A DNA stretch of 64,000 nucleotides from Pseudomonas sp. 7P_10.2_Bac1 (GCF_025465935.1 NZ_JANLNV010000012.1:1-64000); one strand, 5' to 3'. Shown: positions 1-8,884, counted from the stretch's first letter. Made by a program: numbers and translations. Notes: generated by a model from the sequence alone, not told the origin.

Positions 1-1
1 A

Positions 2-346
2 GTAGCGAGCTTGTCTCGCGATCTTTCAAGATCAAAAGATCGCGAGGCAAGCTCGCTCCTACGGTTTCTGCTGACAGTGCTCGGTGCGGCGTTGATGGGC
101 ATTTTGTTGCCATCGACGAAAAGATTTAAGGCCCCTCTAAACCCCTGTAGGAGCGAGCTCGTCTCGCGATCTTTCAAGATCAAAAGATCGCGAGGCAAGC
201 TCGCTCCTACCGTTTCTGTTGACAGTGCTCGGTGCGGCGTTGATGGGCATTTTGTTGCCATCGACGAAAAGATTTAAGGCCCCTCTAAACCTCTGTAGGA
301 GCGAGCTTGTCTCGCGATCTTTCAAGATCAAAAGATCGCATCCTAC
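2..346. repeat. 148-bp tandem repeat carrying REP palindromes
   Basis: A unit of 148 bp is repeated head to tail about 2.3 times (equivalent bases at 4, 152 and 300). Each unit has a REP-type palindrome of about 64 bp (2-62, 147-210, 295-346) whose arms are GTAGGAGCGAGC and GCTCGCTCCTAC, with an inner stem GCGATCTT/AAGATCGC type pairing, followed by an 84-bp spacer that is nearly identical between copies (one or two substitutions seen). The third palindrome lacks about 13 bp of its right arm. The repeat sits just downstream of the TonB receptor gene and may end its transcripts; that role is inferred. Confidence 0.85.
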
Positions 347-366
347 GGCAGCTAATGCGTAGGGGT

Positions 367-2919
367 TTAGAAGAATCGGGTCACGCTGATTTTGGCGTTG
401 CGGCCTTGGCTGTAAGCGTTGGCGCCGCTGAGCATCGGCCGGTAGCTTTTGTTGAACATGTTATCCAGCGTGAAATTGACTTCTGTGCCTTTGAGGTACG
501 GCTGTTGCGGTTTCCATTCGGCAAACAGGCCTTGCACGTTATACCCATCGTTGGCGTACTGGTTGTAGTAGCGGTCGCCCAGGACTGTCAGCGGACCCGG
601 CCCGTATTTATCGCTAGGCAAACGGTCGGTTTTACGCACGAACTCGCCTTTCCAGCCGACACGAGCATCCAGGCTCGGTATCTTGGTACCCAGCACTGCA
701 ATCCACTTCGGCGCCGGAATGTCCCGCGCCCACACGTCCGGTCCCCACGGGTTGGTGTAAGCACCTTCGTGTTTCCCCGTCATCCATGCGTACGACAGTG
801 AGCCAAATACGTAGGTCGAGTCGTAGAAGCTTTCGACTTCAAAGCCTTTGATGGTCACGCTGCCGATATTGCGGTAGTTGGGCATGGGTAACATCCCCGC
901 ACATTCCTTGGACATACCGCCGGCGGTGGTTTGCTGCGCGCAGCCGACACCCGTGGCTTTGAAAATCTCATTGTCGATTTTGTTGCGGAACAAGGTGGTG
1001 CGGATCAGGGCGTGGTCGCTGTCGCTGAAGATATGATCAAAGTTGGTGATGTTGCCCGCGCGCCAGCCGGTTATGCGCTCCGGATCGAGGTCCAGGCTGG
1101 TCGGCGTGCGGTTCCCTGAGCCCTGGACTTCGTACTGCTCGTCAATCAACGGCGCACGCCAGGTTTTGCTGTAGTCGACAAACAAGGCAGTGTTCTGGGT
1201 CACTTTCCAGAAGGCTGACAGACGAGGCGACCAACCGGTGTAGGTCTGGTTGCTGTAGTCGTGGCCCAGGTCAGCCTGGTTATAGAGCGGTGCGTCGTTC
1301 TTTTCACCCCGGTTGCGCACATGGTCGTAGCGCAGCGACGGGGTCAGGGTGAAATCGCCCCAGGTAATGGCGTCCTGAATATAAGCGCTGTTGGTGTCTA
1401 CTTTGCCCTTGGGCATAAAGCTTGGCTGGTAATGACCCCAGTTGTATTTCTCGGACTCATAAATCCCGCCTGGCATCCACATGTCGACATCGCGTTTGTG
1501 CTTGCGCACTTGCACACCGGTGGTGATGGCATGGTCCAGCGGGCCGGTGGCAATCAAGCTGACGTTTTCGACCTGGAGCATGTCGTCAGTGTAGGCGGTA
1601 TCCATTTTGCGGCCGCCGGTGGAGGGCTGGAAGTAAGCTTGTTCGCCGCGCTTGTCGGTCTGTTCGGTTTTGGAATGCGAGAGCTTCACTTCCAGGTCAA
1701 TCAGCGGGTTATTCACAGGCTGATACTTGTATTGGCCCGACCAGGTGTTGTCGACGGTCGAGCGGTTGGACAAGTAGCGACGGGTAGCACCGTCATAACC
1801 GTATTTGTCGATGGTGGCCTGGCTGGGCGGAGCCGGGTAGCTGATCGCCGAGAAGGGCACCCACAGGGCATTGTTCACATGGGAATAGGTCATGCCCGCG
1901 CTGTGTTCTTCGTTGAAGTGCAGGTTTACCTTGAGCAGTTGGGCGTCCAGGTCCTGGGCGGTATTGGGCAGGCGTTTGGGATTGATCGGGTATTCGTTTT
2001 TCGGGTCGGGGATGTGGCCGGCCAGTTTCATGTCGTCGCCGTCGCGTTTGGTGTAATACACCAGCGCATCAGCGCGGCCATCGTCGGTGCGACCGTATAC
2101 GGCGCCGCTGTAGACCTGTTGGTGGTCGTTGCTGCTGTAGCCGTACTTGAGCATGCCACCGGTGTTTTTGCCGTCTTCGAGCAGATCGGGCGCATCTTTG
2201 GTGATCATGCGCACGGCACCGGCAAAGCCGCCGTTGCCGGTGCGCACGTCGTGGGGGCCTTTCTCGACTTCCAGTCGCTTGATCAGTTCCGGCTCAACAA
2301 AGATCGTGCCTTGCATGTAGCGCTCAAAACCGCTTTTGGTCGCGCCGTCGACGGTCAGCTGGACGTCTTCGGCTTCGCCCAGGCCCCAGATATTGATGGT
2401 CTGGCCACCAGGTTTGAGCGAGCCGCCCAGGTAGATGCCGGGCAGGGTGGACAGCAGGCTCGGGATATTGTTGGCCTGATAGCGGTTGATTTCGGCCTGG
2501 GTCATGGTCGATTTGCCGACGTTGCTGGAGTCGACTTCATTTCCGTTACCGACCACGCTGAGTGCACTCAGCTCAAGGCTGTTGCTGGTGGTGGTGCCTT
2601 GCTCTTTGGGGCGCACGACGTAGGTGCTGTCCACCTGGATCAAACTGAAATCAGTGTCTTTGAGCAACTGCCTGATGGCGTCTTGCGCGTTGTAGGAGCC
2701 GCTCAGGGCAGGGGCTTTGATGTTGCGCAGCAGCGCTTCGTCGAACAGCAGAGCGATATTTGCCTGTTGCGCGATGTCACTCAACGAGCTGGCCAGCGAT
2801 TGCGCCGGCAGCTGCAGTTGGATCGATTCGGCGTGGGCAGACAGGCTGACCGTCATGCACGCGGCGAGCAAGGTCGGACGGGTGCACAAATACGAGAAGT
2901 GATGTGGTGCGCGAAACAT
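367..2919 (-). CDS. TonB-dependent receptor with N-terminal signalling domain (heme/iron type, HasR-like)
   Basis: Outer-membrane gated receptor, 850 aa from the chosen ATG at 2919, which has GGGGG seven bases upstream; a longer frame starts at 2958 but has no ribosome site. After a signal peptide ending near AHAES comes a secretin/TonB short N-terminal domain (about residues 35-95, LPAQSLASSLSDIAQQ...), typical of transducers that talk to a FecR protein. A plug domain (about 125-250, with EVEKGPHDVRTGNGG) and a 22-strand barrel ending in Phe follow. The barrel carries a WRAP sequence resembling the FRAP box of heme receptors, and stretches such as FRNKIDNEIFK remind me of HasR. No hemophore gene hasA is next to it, so the ligand (heme or a siderophore) is not settled. 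It belongs with the FecR and sigma genes upstream. Confidence 0.85.
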   Translation of the reverse strand: MFRAPHHFSYLCTRPTLLAACMTVSLSAHAESIQLQLPAQSLASSLSDIAQQANIALLFDEALLRNIKAPALSGSYNAQDAIRQLLKDTDFSLIQVDSTYVVRPKEQGTTTSNSLELSALSVVGNGNEVDSSNVGKSTMTQAEINRYQANNIPSLLSTLPGIYLGGSLKPGGQTINIWGLGEAEDVQLTVDGATKSGFERYMQGTIFVEPELIKRLEVEKGPHDVRTGNGGFAGAVRMITKDAPDLLEDGKNTGGMLKYGYSSNDHQQVYSGAVYGRTDDGRADALVYYTKRDGDDMKLAGHIPDPKNEYPINPKRLPNTAQDLDAQLLKVNLHFNEEHSAGMTYSHVNNALWVPFSAISYPAPPSQATIDKYGYDGATRRYLSNRSTVDNTWSGQYKYQPVNNPLIDLEVKLSHSKTEQTDKRGEQAYFQPSTGGRKMDTAYTDDMLQVENVSLIATGPLDHAITTGVQVRKHKRDVDMWMPGGIYESEKYNWGHYQPSFMPKGKVDTNSAYIQDAITWGDFTLTPSLRYDHVRNRGEKNDAPLYNQADLGHDYSNQTYTGWSPRLSAFWKVTQNTALFVDYSKTWRAPLIDEQYEVQGSGNRTPTSLDLDPERITGWRAGNITNFDHIFSDSDHALIRTTLFRNKIDNEIFKATGVGCAQQTTAGGMSKECAGMLPMPNYRNIGSVTIKGFEVESFYDSTYVFGSLSYAWMTGKHEGAYTNPWGPDVWARDIPAPKWIAVLGTKIPSLDARVGWKGEFVRKTDRLPSDKYGPGPLTVLGDRYYNQYANDGYNVQGLFAEWKPQQPYLKGTEVNFTLDNMFNKSYRPMLSGANAYSQGRNAKISVTRFF

Positions 2920-3006
2920 GAAATCCCCCAGTGCGGCAACAAAGGCCAAAAAAGACATGCGTTAGCAACGCAGACCGAAGGAAGACGCAGCACGAATGAA
3001 AATCCA

Positions 3007-3035
3007 CATATGCGAATGCAAAATATTCGCATATG
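3007..3035. other. Perfect 11-bp inverted repeat between anti-sigma and receptor genes
   Basis: CATATGCGAAT (3007-3017) is repeated in inverse at 3025-3035 around a 7-base loop, just after the anti-sigma stop codon and about 90 bases before the receptor start. On the plus strand it is followed by seven T; on the coding (minus) strand it is preceded by A. It may fold in the mRNA as a processing or partial termination element, or be part of the receptor's own promoter. No function is shown. Confidence 0.6.
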
Positions 3036-3040
3036 TTTTT

Positions 3041-3991
3041 TTAGCGCGGTTCGATACGTATTTTCCCGCTGTCCAGCAACACCGTTTTGACCGGGATCAG
3101 CGCGGGCAGGGCTTTGACCAGTGCCAGTGGGTCGGCGGTGTTGAGATTGCCCGAGACCTTGTAGTGTTCGAGTGGCCCGCTCGCCAGCTCAATGATCCCT
3201 GGGCGATACAGATCAAGCTCATCCACCAGGCTGGCCAGCTCGCGATTGCGAAACGACAAGTGGCCGCTGCGCCAGTTGCCGGCTTCGTTGGCGTTGAGGG
3301 TGTGTGCTTGCAGGGTGCCTTTGGCGTAGGAATAGGTGGCCTGTTGCTGAGCGCCAAGCAAGGTCGAGGTGTTGGCATCGGGCATGAACGCGACTTGGCC
3401 GTGGGCGACGCTGACTTCCAGTTGGCGCGGGCTGCGGCGTACATCAAAACCGGTGCCCACCACTTTGATCTGCGCGTCACCGGCATGCACCACCAGCGGG
3501 TGTTCTTTATTGGGCGCGACGTCGATGTACAGCTGGCCATGCTCCAGGTAAATGTTGCGCACCTGAGCCGTGAAATCGATTCGCAGTTGGGTATTGGCGT
3601 TGACGTTCAACGTGCTGCCATCGGGCAGGAGTATGGTTTTGGGCCCTTGGGAGGTAGTGGCCACTTGCTGCTGATAGAGCGCCACCGGCGTGCCGATATT
3701 GAGGGCGAAGATGGCACATAAAATCGCTGCCGCCGTGGCCATGGCAAAGCCGTAACCCTTGCGAGAAGGTTTTTTGACGGGCAAAGGCACGGGCTGGTCC
3801 AGTTGTTCAAGTTCACCCAGGTCGGCCCACAATGCTTCGAATTCGGCGTAGGCCCGGGCATGGGCCGGGACCGCGTACCAGGCGCTGAACGCGGGGTCTG
3901 CCGGGGCGTTGTGCGCGTCACGGTTGCGGGTAAACCACTGGGCAGCCTGCGCGTCAATGCTGTCGATGTCGCTCGTTTCAAATGGGCTCAT
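3041..3991 (-). CDS. FecR-family anti-sigma factor / sigma regulator
   Basis: 316-aa inner-membrane protein that in this family holds the cognate ECF sigma factor and receives the signal from the TonB receptor in the periplasm. The N-terminal cytoplasmic part (about 10-60, with AAQWFTRN and FSAWYAVPAHARAYAEFE) matches the DUF4880 sigma-binding region; one membrane segment lies at about 80-100 (FAMATAAAILCAIFAL); the periplasmic FecR domain follows (about 115-215, LPDGSTLNVNANTQ, VVGTGFDVR), then a DUF4974-like C-terminus (about 245-316) that would contact the receptor's signalling domain. The start overlaps the sigma gene stop by 4 bp (ATGA), so the two are translationally coupled. Confidence 0.93.
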   Translation of the reverse strand: MSPFETSDIDSIDAQAAQWFTRNRDAHNAPADPAFSAWYAVPAHARAYAEFEALWADLGELEQLDQPVPLPVKKPSRKGYGFAMATAAAILCAIFALNIGTPVALYQQQVATTSQGPKTILLPDGSTLNVNANTQLRIDFTAQVRNIYLEHGQLYIDVAPNKEHPLVVHAGDAQIKVVGTGFDVRRSPRQLEVSVAHGQVAFMPDANTSTLLGAQQQATYSYAKGTLQAHTLNANEAGNWRSGHLSFRNRELASLVDELDLYRPGIIELASGPLEHYKVSGNLNTADPLALVKALPALIPVKTVLLDSGKIRIEPR

Positions 3992-4527
3992 TGTGGCTGT
4001 ACCTTGCCGTTTTCCCGTTGTAGATGTTGCTTGCAGTGCAACAAGGCAAAGGCGATGTGCTTTTCCACCATGCTGACGGAGATCCCCATGCGTTCGGCGA
4101 TTTGCGCCTGACTTAACCCTTCAAAGCGATGCAGCATAAGGGCTTCACGACGCCTGGGCGAGAGTTCGGCGAGCACGCTTTTGAGTTGCTCAAGGCGTTG
4201 CAGGCGCTGGGCAGCGGCCATCGGCTCATCCCTCTCATCGCTTAAAGGCTCGGTGGCAGGTTCCAGATGTTCGCTGTGTGCCTCATGGCGCACCTGCTGG
4301 CGGCGCCAATGATCGCGCAGCAGGTTGCGCGCCACCTGGAACAGAAACGCCCGCGGTTGCTCGACCTTGGCCCGGTCCTGATAACCCAGCCATTGGGTGA
4401 ATACGTCTTGGGTCATGTCAGCGGCATCGCTGGCGTTGTCGGTACGCTTGCGCAGGAAGTGCAGAATTTGCGTATAGAACTCGCGAAAGGATTCGGCCGC
4501 CAACGGATCGGGTTTGAAGCGAGACAT
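3988..4527 (-). CDS. ECF RNA polymerase sigma factor, FecI type
   Basis: 179-aa extracytoplasmic-function sigma factor. Region 2 is at about 15-80 (YTQILHFLRKRT, DMTQDVFTQWL) and region 4 at about 115-170, with the helix-turn-helix LSQAQIAERMGISVSMVEKH. It lacks the region 3 and region 1 of primary sigma factors, as usual for the group. It is first in a minus-strand row with the FecR-type regulator and TonB receptor, the standard order for cell-surface signalling. A Fur-box-like site lies about 50 bp upstream, so iron-limited expression is likely. The start ATG at 4527 has GGAAGGACC upstream (complement of ggtccttcc). Confidence 0.95.
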   Translation of the reverse strand: MSRFKPDPLAAESFREFYTQILHFLRKRTDNASDAADMTQDVFTQWLGYQDRAKVEQPRAFLFQVARNLLRDHWRRQQVRHEAHSEHLEPATEPLSDERDEPMAAAQRLQRLEQLKSVLAELSPRRREALMLHRFEGLSQAQIAERMGISVSMVEKHIAFALLHCKQHLQRENGKVQPQ

Positions 4528-4574
4528 GTAGGTCCTTCCAGGAACACTGTTGCAGTCAAGCCGCGAATGGTATC

Positions 4575-4593
4575 GAGAATGATTGCTATTTGT
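4575..4593 (-). promoter_or_regulatory. Candidate Fur box upstream of the ECF sigma gene
   Basis: GAGAATGATTGCTATTTGT matches the 19-bp Fur consensus (GATAATGATAATCATTATC) at about 11 positions, including the central AATGAT and an ATT in the right half. It stands 48-66 bases upstream of the sigma factor ATG, where Fur sites of fecI-like genes in Pseudomonas are normally found. Iron repression of the whole unit is inferred. Confidence 0.55.
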
Positions 4594-4623
4594 CTCGCTT
4601 TATTAGCGATGTCTCTGAATCCT

Positions 4624-4688
4624 GTAGGAGCGAGCTTGTCTCGCGAGCTTTTAAACGATCAAAAGATCGCGAGGCAGTTGGCTCCTAC
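4624..4688. repeat. REP palindrome
   Basis: A single copy of the same palindrome family as at 2-346: GTAGGAGCGAGC at the left, GGCTCCTAC at the right, with the inner GATCAAAAGATCGCGAGG motif. The right arm is changed (AGTTGG). It separates the sigma gene promoter from the DUF4917 gene. Confidence 0.85.
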
Positions 4689-4703
4689 AGTCGTGATGGG
4701 GGG

Positions 4704-5729
4704 TTACACCTCCACCGGGACTGAATGCTTGGTGTAGCCCAGCGGGTGAGTTTTGGAATTAAAGAAGCGCAACGTCAGTTTCGTATCGGCAAACAGCGCG
4801 GCGTAGTGGTTTTTCTGGAAACGGATAAACGCTTCGCTGCGCGGGTAGATCGAGATGCAGAGGGTTTTCAGCGGTGCTTGGCGCAGGGCATCGATCAGGT
4901 GCTGGTCTTGCTCGCCCAGGCTGTGGCCGAAGATGCACAGCGCGTCTTTGTGAGCCATCAGTTGTTCATGGCAAAAGGTCAGGTAGTCGCAGTAGCGAAT
5001 GGTTTTGCGTTTGTCGTCGCTGCTGCTTTCACTGACAAACAGCGGCACATCGTCCAGCGCGCTGATGGAGTGATTGACCGCAAAACTGCTGAGCAAGGAG
5101 GCCTCGTTCGCGTGGATCTTGCGAGCCTTGCCTTCCTGATTCTTCACCAGGTGCATGGCGCCGTGCAGGTACAAGACCCGAGTGCCCTTGCTTTTGCCAC
5201 GGGTGCTGCCCAGCTCAAAGGTGGCGCTCTGGTTATCGAACAGGTCATTGAACTGTTTGGGCGCCTGCATCACGGCCCAAGGGGCAAGCAGGTCGTAGTT
5301 GGAGCAGTACACCGTGGCATACCGGGCCAGTTCCTGTTGCCAGCAGGCCAGGGTGTCGGCTTGCATCAGGCGCCAGGGGATGTGCACGTCTTGAGTACAG
5401 TTGATCAGGGCTTCCTTGATCGCGTAATAACGTTTGCGCGGGGACGCGGAGCTGATCGCCAGCGCTTTATTGACCTTGCTGGCGGTCTTCAAGGCGCTGA
5501 GCACGTGCTCGAAATTGCGCGTGCCCAAGGCATCAAACACGCTGAGTTCAGTGGGGCTCAGGGGCTTTTCGCTGACGCTCTTGGCTTTTTCAAACAACGA
5601 ATCGTAATAAAAGTCATGCCACACGGCCATGCTCGCGCCGTTACCCACCAGCAGCCCGGTGCAGGGTTGGCTGGCGCTGAGCGCGTTCCAGTCTTCTAGT
5701 TCGGCATCAAATTCCTGGAAGGGAGTCAT
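4704..5729 (-). CDS. DUF4917 family protein with SIR2-like NAD-binding fold
   Basis: 341 aa, soluble, no signal or membrane segment. Four blocks match the SIR2/Rossmann pattern of DUF4917-type proteins: a glycine-rich GNGAS (29-33), SNYDLL (143-148) where sirtuins carry the catalytic N and D, LHGAMH (188-193) resembling the LHG-S/C block, and FGHSLGEQD (267-275) near the C-terminus. SIR2-like domains of this sort act as NAD hydrolases in several phage-defence systems, but DUF4917 itself has no assigned function that I know. It stands alone: neighbours are a REP element and a divergent alcohol dehydrogenase, with no partner gene. NADase activity and defence are inference. The start has only a weak GAGAAA upstream. 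Confidence 0.8.
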   Translation of the reverse strand: MTPFQEFDAELEDWNALSASQPCTGLLVGNGASMAVWHDFYYDSLFEKAKSVSEKPLSPTELSVFDALGTRNFEHVLSALKTASKVNKALAISSASPRKRYYAIKEALINCTQDVHIPWRLMQADTLACWQQELARYATVYCSNYDLLAPWAVMQAPKQFNDLFDNQSATFELGSTRGKSKGTRVLYLHGAMHLVKNQEGKARKIHANEASLLSSFAVNHSISALDDVPLFVSESSSDDKRKTIRYCDYLTFCHEQLMAHKDALCIFGHSLGEQDQHLIDALRQAPLKTLCISIYPRSEAFIRFQKNHYAALFADTKLTLRFFNSKTHPLGYTKHSVPVEV

Positions 5730-5877
5730 GTCTATTTGTTTCTCGATACTGGGGCGGTGCGGGACTTTATCACGACCAAGACTTGAGCCAGATCAACATC
5801 TGAGCCATTTGATTGGAGGAAGCTAGCTTGACCCACACAACAAGCGTTGCGGGTAGTGCCCGCCAAAAGGACTCACC

Positions 5878-7026
5878 ATGACCAGCACTTTTTTTATCCC
5901 TGCCGTGAACATCATGGGCAATGGCTGCCTTGAAGAAGCCATGACCGCGATTCGCAACTATGGATTTCGCAAGGCCTTGATTGTCACGGACGCAGGGCTG
6001 GCCAAGGCCGGTGTAGCGACGCTTATTGCTGAAAAACTTGCACAGCAGGACATCGAGTCGGTGATTTTTGACGGTGCCAAGCCGAACCCGAGCATTGCTA
6101 ACGTGCAAGCCGGTTTGAAAGTCCTCAAGGAGCATGCGTGTGATTTCGTAGTGTCACTGGGCGGCGGCTCGCCCCATGACTGCGCCAAGGGCATTGCACT
6201 GTGCGCCACCAACGGTGGGCATATCCGTGACTATGAAGGTGTTGATCAGTCGGCCAAGCAGCAACTGCCATTGGTGTCGATCAACACCACGGCGGGTACG
6301 GCCAGTGAGATGACGCGTTTCTGCATCATCACCGACGAAGAACGCCACGTAAAAATGGCCATCGTCGACCGTAACGTGACCCCGCTGTTGTCGGTCAATG
6401 ATCCTGAGTTAATGGTGGCAATGCCTAAAGGGCTGACTGCGGCGACTGGCATGGATGCGTTGACCCATGCGATCGAAGCGTATGTGTCGACGGCTGCGAA
6501 CCCAATTACCGATGCCTGCGCGATTAAAGCCATGGAGTTGATCAGCAAGAACCTGCGCCAGGCGGTCCGTGACGGCAAGGATTTGGTTGCGCGCGAGAAT
6601 ATGGCCTACGCCCAGTTTTTGGCCGGGATGGCGTTCAACAACGCTTCGCTGGGGTTTGTGCATGCCATGGCGCACCAATTGGGCGGCTTCTATGACTTGC
6701 CGCACGGCGTGTGCAACGCCGTGTTGCTGCCGCATGTGCAAACGTTCAACGCCAGTGTCTGCGCGCAGCGTTTGACTGACGTGGCGCATGCACTGGGCGC
6801 TGATGTTCGTGGCTTGAGCCCGGAAGAGGGCGCACAGGCGGCGATTGCGGCCATTCGCACATTGGCCAAGGACGTCGAAATCCCGGCGGGACTTCGTGAC
6901 CTGGGCGCCAAACTGGATGACATCCCGGTGTTGGCAAGCAATGCGTTGAAGGATGCGTGTGGGTTTACCAACCCGCGTCAAGCCGATCAACACCAGATCG
7001 AAGAGATCTTCCGTAGCGCGTTTTAA
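5878..7026 (+). CDS. yiaY: Iron-containing (type III) alcohol dehydrogenase
   Basis: 382-aa NAD(P)-linked dehydrogenase of the Fe-ADH family, the same length as E. coli YiaY and very close to it in my memory of that sequence (for example [13 protein letters not shown] and [18 protein letters not shown] blocks). The nucleotide-binding [11 protein letters not shown] is at about 97-107; the metal site is built from D and H of [10 protein letters not shown] (about 194-203) and the histidines of [16 protein letters not shown] (about 262-277). E. coli YiaY is described as an L-threonine dehydrogenase and P. aeruginosa has a homologue linked to ethanol oxidation control, so the substrate here stays open. 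ATG at 5878 has AAAAGGACTCACC in front. Single gene, closed by a terminator. Confidence 0.93.
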   Translation: MTSTFFIPAVNIMGNGCLEEAMTAIRNYGFRKALIVTDAGLAKAGVATLIAEKLAQQDIESVIFDGAKPNPSIANVQAGLKVLKEHACDFVVSLGGGSPHDCAKGIALCATNGGHIRDYEGVDQSAKQQLPLVSINTTAGTASEMTRFCIITDEERHVKMAIVDRNVTPLLSVNDPELMVAMPKGLTAATGMDALTHAIEAYVSTAANPITDACAIKAMELISKNLRQAVRDGKDLVARENMAYAQFLAGMAFNNASLGFVHAMAHQLGGFYDLPHGVCNAVLLPHVQTFNASVCAQRLTDVAHALGADVRGLSPEEGAQAAIAAIRTLAKDVEIPAGLRDLGAKLDDIPVLASNALKDACGFTNPRQADQHQIEEIFRSAF

Positions 7027-7081
7027 GCGACTGGCGGGTTTAGACTTTTGAAAGCCCGCGCCTACAAGGTTGGGCGCATAA

Positions 7082-7114
7082 AAAAACGGCCAGGTTATTC
7101 ACCTGGCCGTTTTT
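7082..7114. terminator. Bidirectional intrinsic terminator
   Basis: AAAAACGGCCAGGT, a 5-base loop, then ACCTGGCCGTTTTT: a 14-bp stem with A and T tracts on both sides, placed between the convergent alcohol dehydrogenase and fumarase genes. It can serve both strands. Confidence 0.95.
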
Positions 7115-7133
7115 GTGTCTGGCTTGAAAGCGC

Positions 7134-8657
7134 TTATTGCACTTCGACGGCCAGGCTGTCGTGGATCTTTTGTTGCCAGATGGCCGGGCCGGTGATGTGC
7201 ACCGACTCGCCTTTGCTGTCGACTGCCACAGTGACTGGCATGTCTTTCACGTCGAACTCGTAGATCGCTTCCATGCCCAGTTCGGCAAACGCCACCACGC
7301 GGGATTTTTTGATCGCCTGGGCAACCAGGTAGGCAGCACCACCCACGGCCATCAGGTACACGGCTTTGTGTTCCTTGATCGCTTCGATGGCAGTCGGGCC
7401 GCGCTCGGATTTACCGATCATGCCCAGCAGGCCGGTCTGGTCGAGGATCTGGCGGGTGAACTTGTCCATCCGTGTTGCAGTGGTCGGACCCGCCGGCCCC
7501 ACCACTTCGTCGCCTACCGGGTCAACCGGGCCAACGTAGTAGATGAAGCGGCCCTTGAGGTCGACCGGCAAGGTTTCACCCTTGTTGAGCATTTCGACCA
7601 TGCGCTTGTGCGCTGCGTCGCGACCGGTGAGCATTTTGCCGTTCAGCAGGACGGTCTCGCCCGGCTTCCAGCTCTGTACTTCTTCCGGAGTCAGGGTGTC
7701 GAGGTTGACACGGCGGGCCGATGGGCCAGCTTCCCAGACGATTTCCGGGTAGGCATCGAGCGGTGGCGCTTGGAGTTCAGCAGGGCCCGAACCGTCGAGC
7801 ACAAAGTGTGCGTGGCGGGTGGCCGCGCAGTTCGGGATCATGCAGACCGGCAACGAGGCCGCGTGGGTCGGGTAGTCCATGATCTTGACGTCGAGCACGG
7901 TGGTCAGACCGCCCAGGCCCTGGGCGCCGATGCCCAGTTGGTTGACCTTCTCGAACAGTTCGATACGCATTTCTTCGATACGGTTGCTCGGGCCGCGCTT
8001 GATCAGGTCGTGAATGTCGATGGACTCCATCAACACTTCCTTGGCCATCACCGCCGCCTTTTCAGCCGTACCGCCGATGCCGATACCGAGCATGCCCGGT
8101 GGGCACCAGCCCGCGCCCATGGTCGGAACGGTCTTGAGCACCCAGTCAACGATCGAGTCGGACGGGTTGAGCATGGCCATTTTCGACTTGTTCTCGGAAC
8201 CGCCGCCCTTGGCTGCTACGTCCACTTCCACGGTGTTGCCTGGAACGATGGAGTAGTGGATCACCGCCGGGGTGTTGTCCTTGGTGTTGCGGCGAGCACC
8301 GGCCGGGTCGGCCAGGATGGAAGCACGCAGAACGTTTTCCGGCAGGTTGTACGCGCGACGCACGCCTTCGTTGATCATGTCGTCCAGGCTCATGGTGGCG
8401 CCGGTCCAGCGCACATCCATGCCCACACGCACGAATACGGTGACGATGCCGGTGTCCTGGCAAATCGGGCGGTGGCCAGTGGCACACATGCGCGAGTTGA
8501 TCAGGATTTGCGCCATCGAGTCACGGGCCGCTGGCGATTCTTCGCGCAGGTAGGCTTCGTGCATGGACTGAATGAAGTCAACGGGGTGGTAGTAAGAAAT
8601 GAATTGCAGGGCGTCAGCAACGCTCTGGATCAAATCGTCTTGCTTGATCACGGTCAT
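7134..8657 (-). CDS. fumA: Fumarate hydratase, class I (iron-sulfur)
   Basis: 507-aa TCA-cycle enzyme that hydrates fumarate to malate with an oxygen-sensitive [4Fe-4S] cluster. Cysteines fit to hold the cluster lie in RMCATGHRPICQDTG (about 66-80) and CMIPNCAATRH (about 280-290). The N-terminal alpha-like and C-terminal beta-like domains are fused, as in all one-chain class I fumarases. The ATG at 8657 was chosen over an in-frame start 30 bases upstream because GAGGAG precedes it, and it gives the usual 507 aa. Single-gene unit. Confidence 0.96.
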   Translation of the reverse strand: MTVIKQDDLIQSVADALQFISYYHPVDFIQSMHEAYLREESPAARDSMAQILINSRMCATGHRPICQDTGIVTVFVRVGMDVRWTGATMSLDDMINEGVRRAYNLPENVLRASILADPAGARRNTKDNTPAVIHYSIVPGNTVEVDVAAKGGGSENKSKMAMLNPSDSIVDWVLKTVPTMGAGWCPPGMLGIGIGGTAEKAAVMAKEVLMESIDIHDLIKRGPSNRIEEMRIELFEKVNQLGIGAQGLGGLTTVLDVKIMDYPTHAASLPVCMIPNCAATRHAHFVLDGSGPAELQAPPLDAYPEIVWEAGPSARRVNLDTLTPEEVQSWKPGETVLLNGKMLTGRDAAHKRMVEMLNKGETLPVDLKGRFIYYVGPVDPVGDEVVGPAGPTTATRMDKFTRQILDQTGLLGMIGKSERGPTAIEAIKEHKAVYLMAVGGAAYLVAQAIKKSRVVAFAELGMEAIYEFDVKDMPVTVAVDSKGESVHITGPAIWQQKIHDSLAVEVQ

Positions 8658-8828
8658 GGGTCGCGCTCCTCTATAAGACGGGAACATTCAATCAATAAGG
8701 TGTTTGCGACCTGGGTGCTTCGGTCTGTCGTAAACAACTTGAGAGATGCACCGGGCACGCAGGCCCGGCACAAAAAAGGCGCGGCAGTATAACCCGAGGC
8801 TGTCTTTGATACACCTGAGCAAGCAAAA

Positions 8829-8884
8829 CTTGTAGCCGCTGCTGAAGGCTGCGATAAGGGCCGCAGGACCTTCGCTTTACGGGG
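8829..8884. repeat. Dispersed GTAG(T/C)CGCTGC-type repeat fragment
   Basis: GTAGCCGCTGCTGAAGGCTGCGATAAGGG with an imperfect inverted partner is one of several short related pieces seen in the window (also near 9913, 15847, 17818 and 23941). Such pieces are common between genes of fluorescent pseudomonads. Here it lies between the fumarase promoter and the ferredoxin reductase gene. Confidence 0.5.

Noticed and set aside
1..346. Repeat array considered as CRISPR
   Set aside because: The spacers are near-identical, the unit is 148 bp and there is no cas gene; it is a tandem duplication with REP elements.
7137..8792. 551-codon plus-strand frame opposite the fumarase gene
   Set aside because: Composition is rich in H, V, D and G as expected for the reverse of a codon-biased gene; no recognisable domain.
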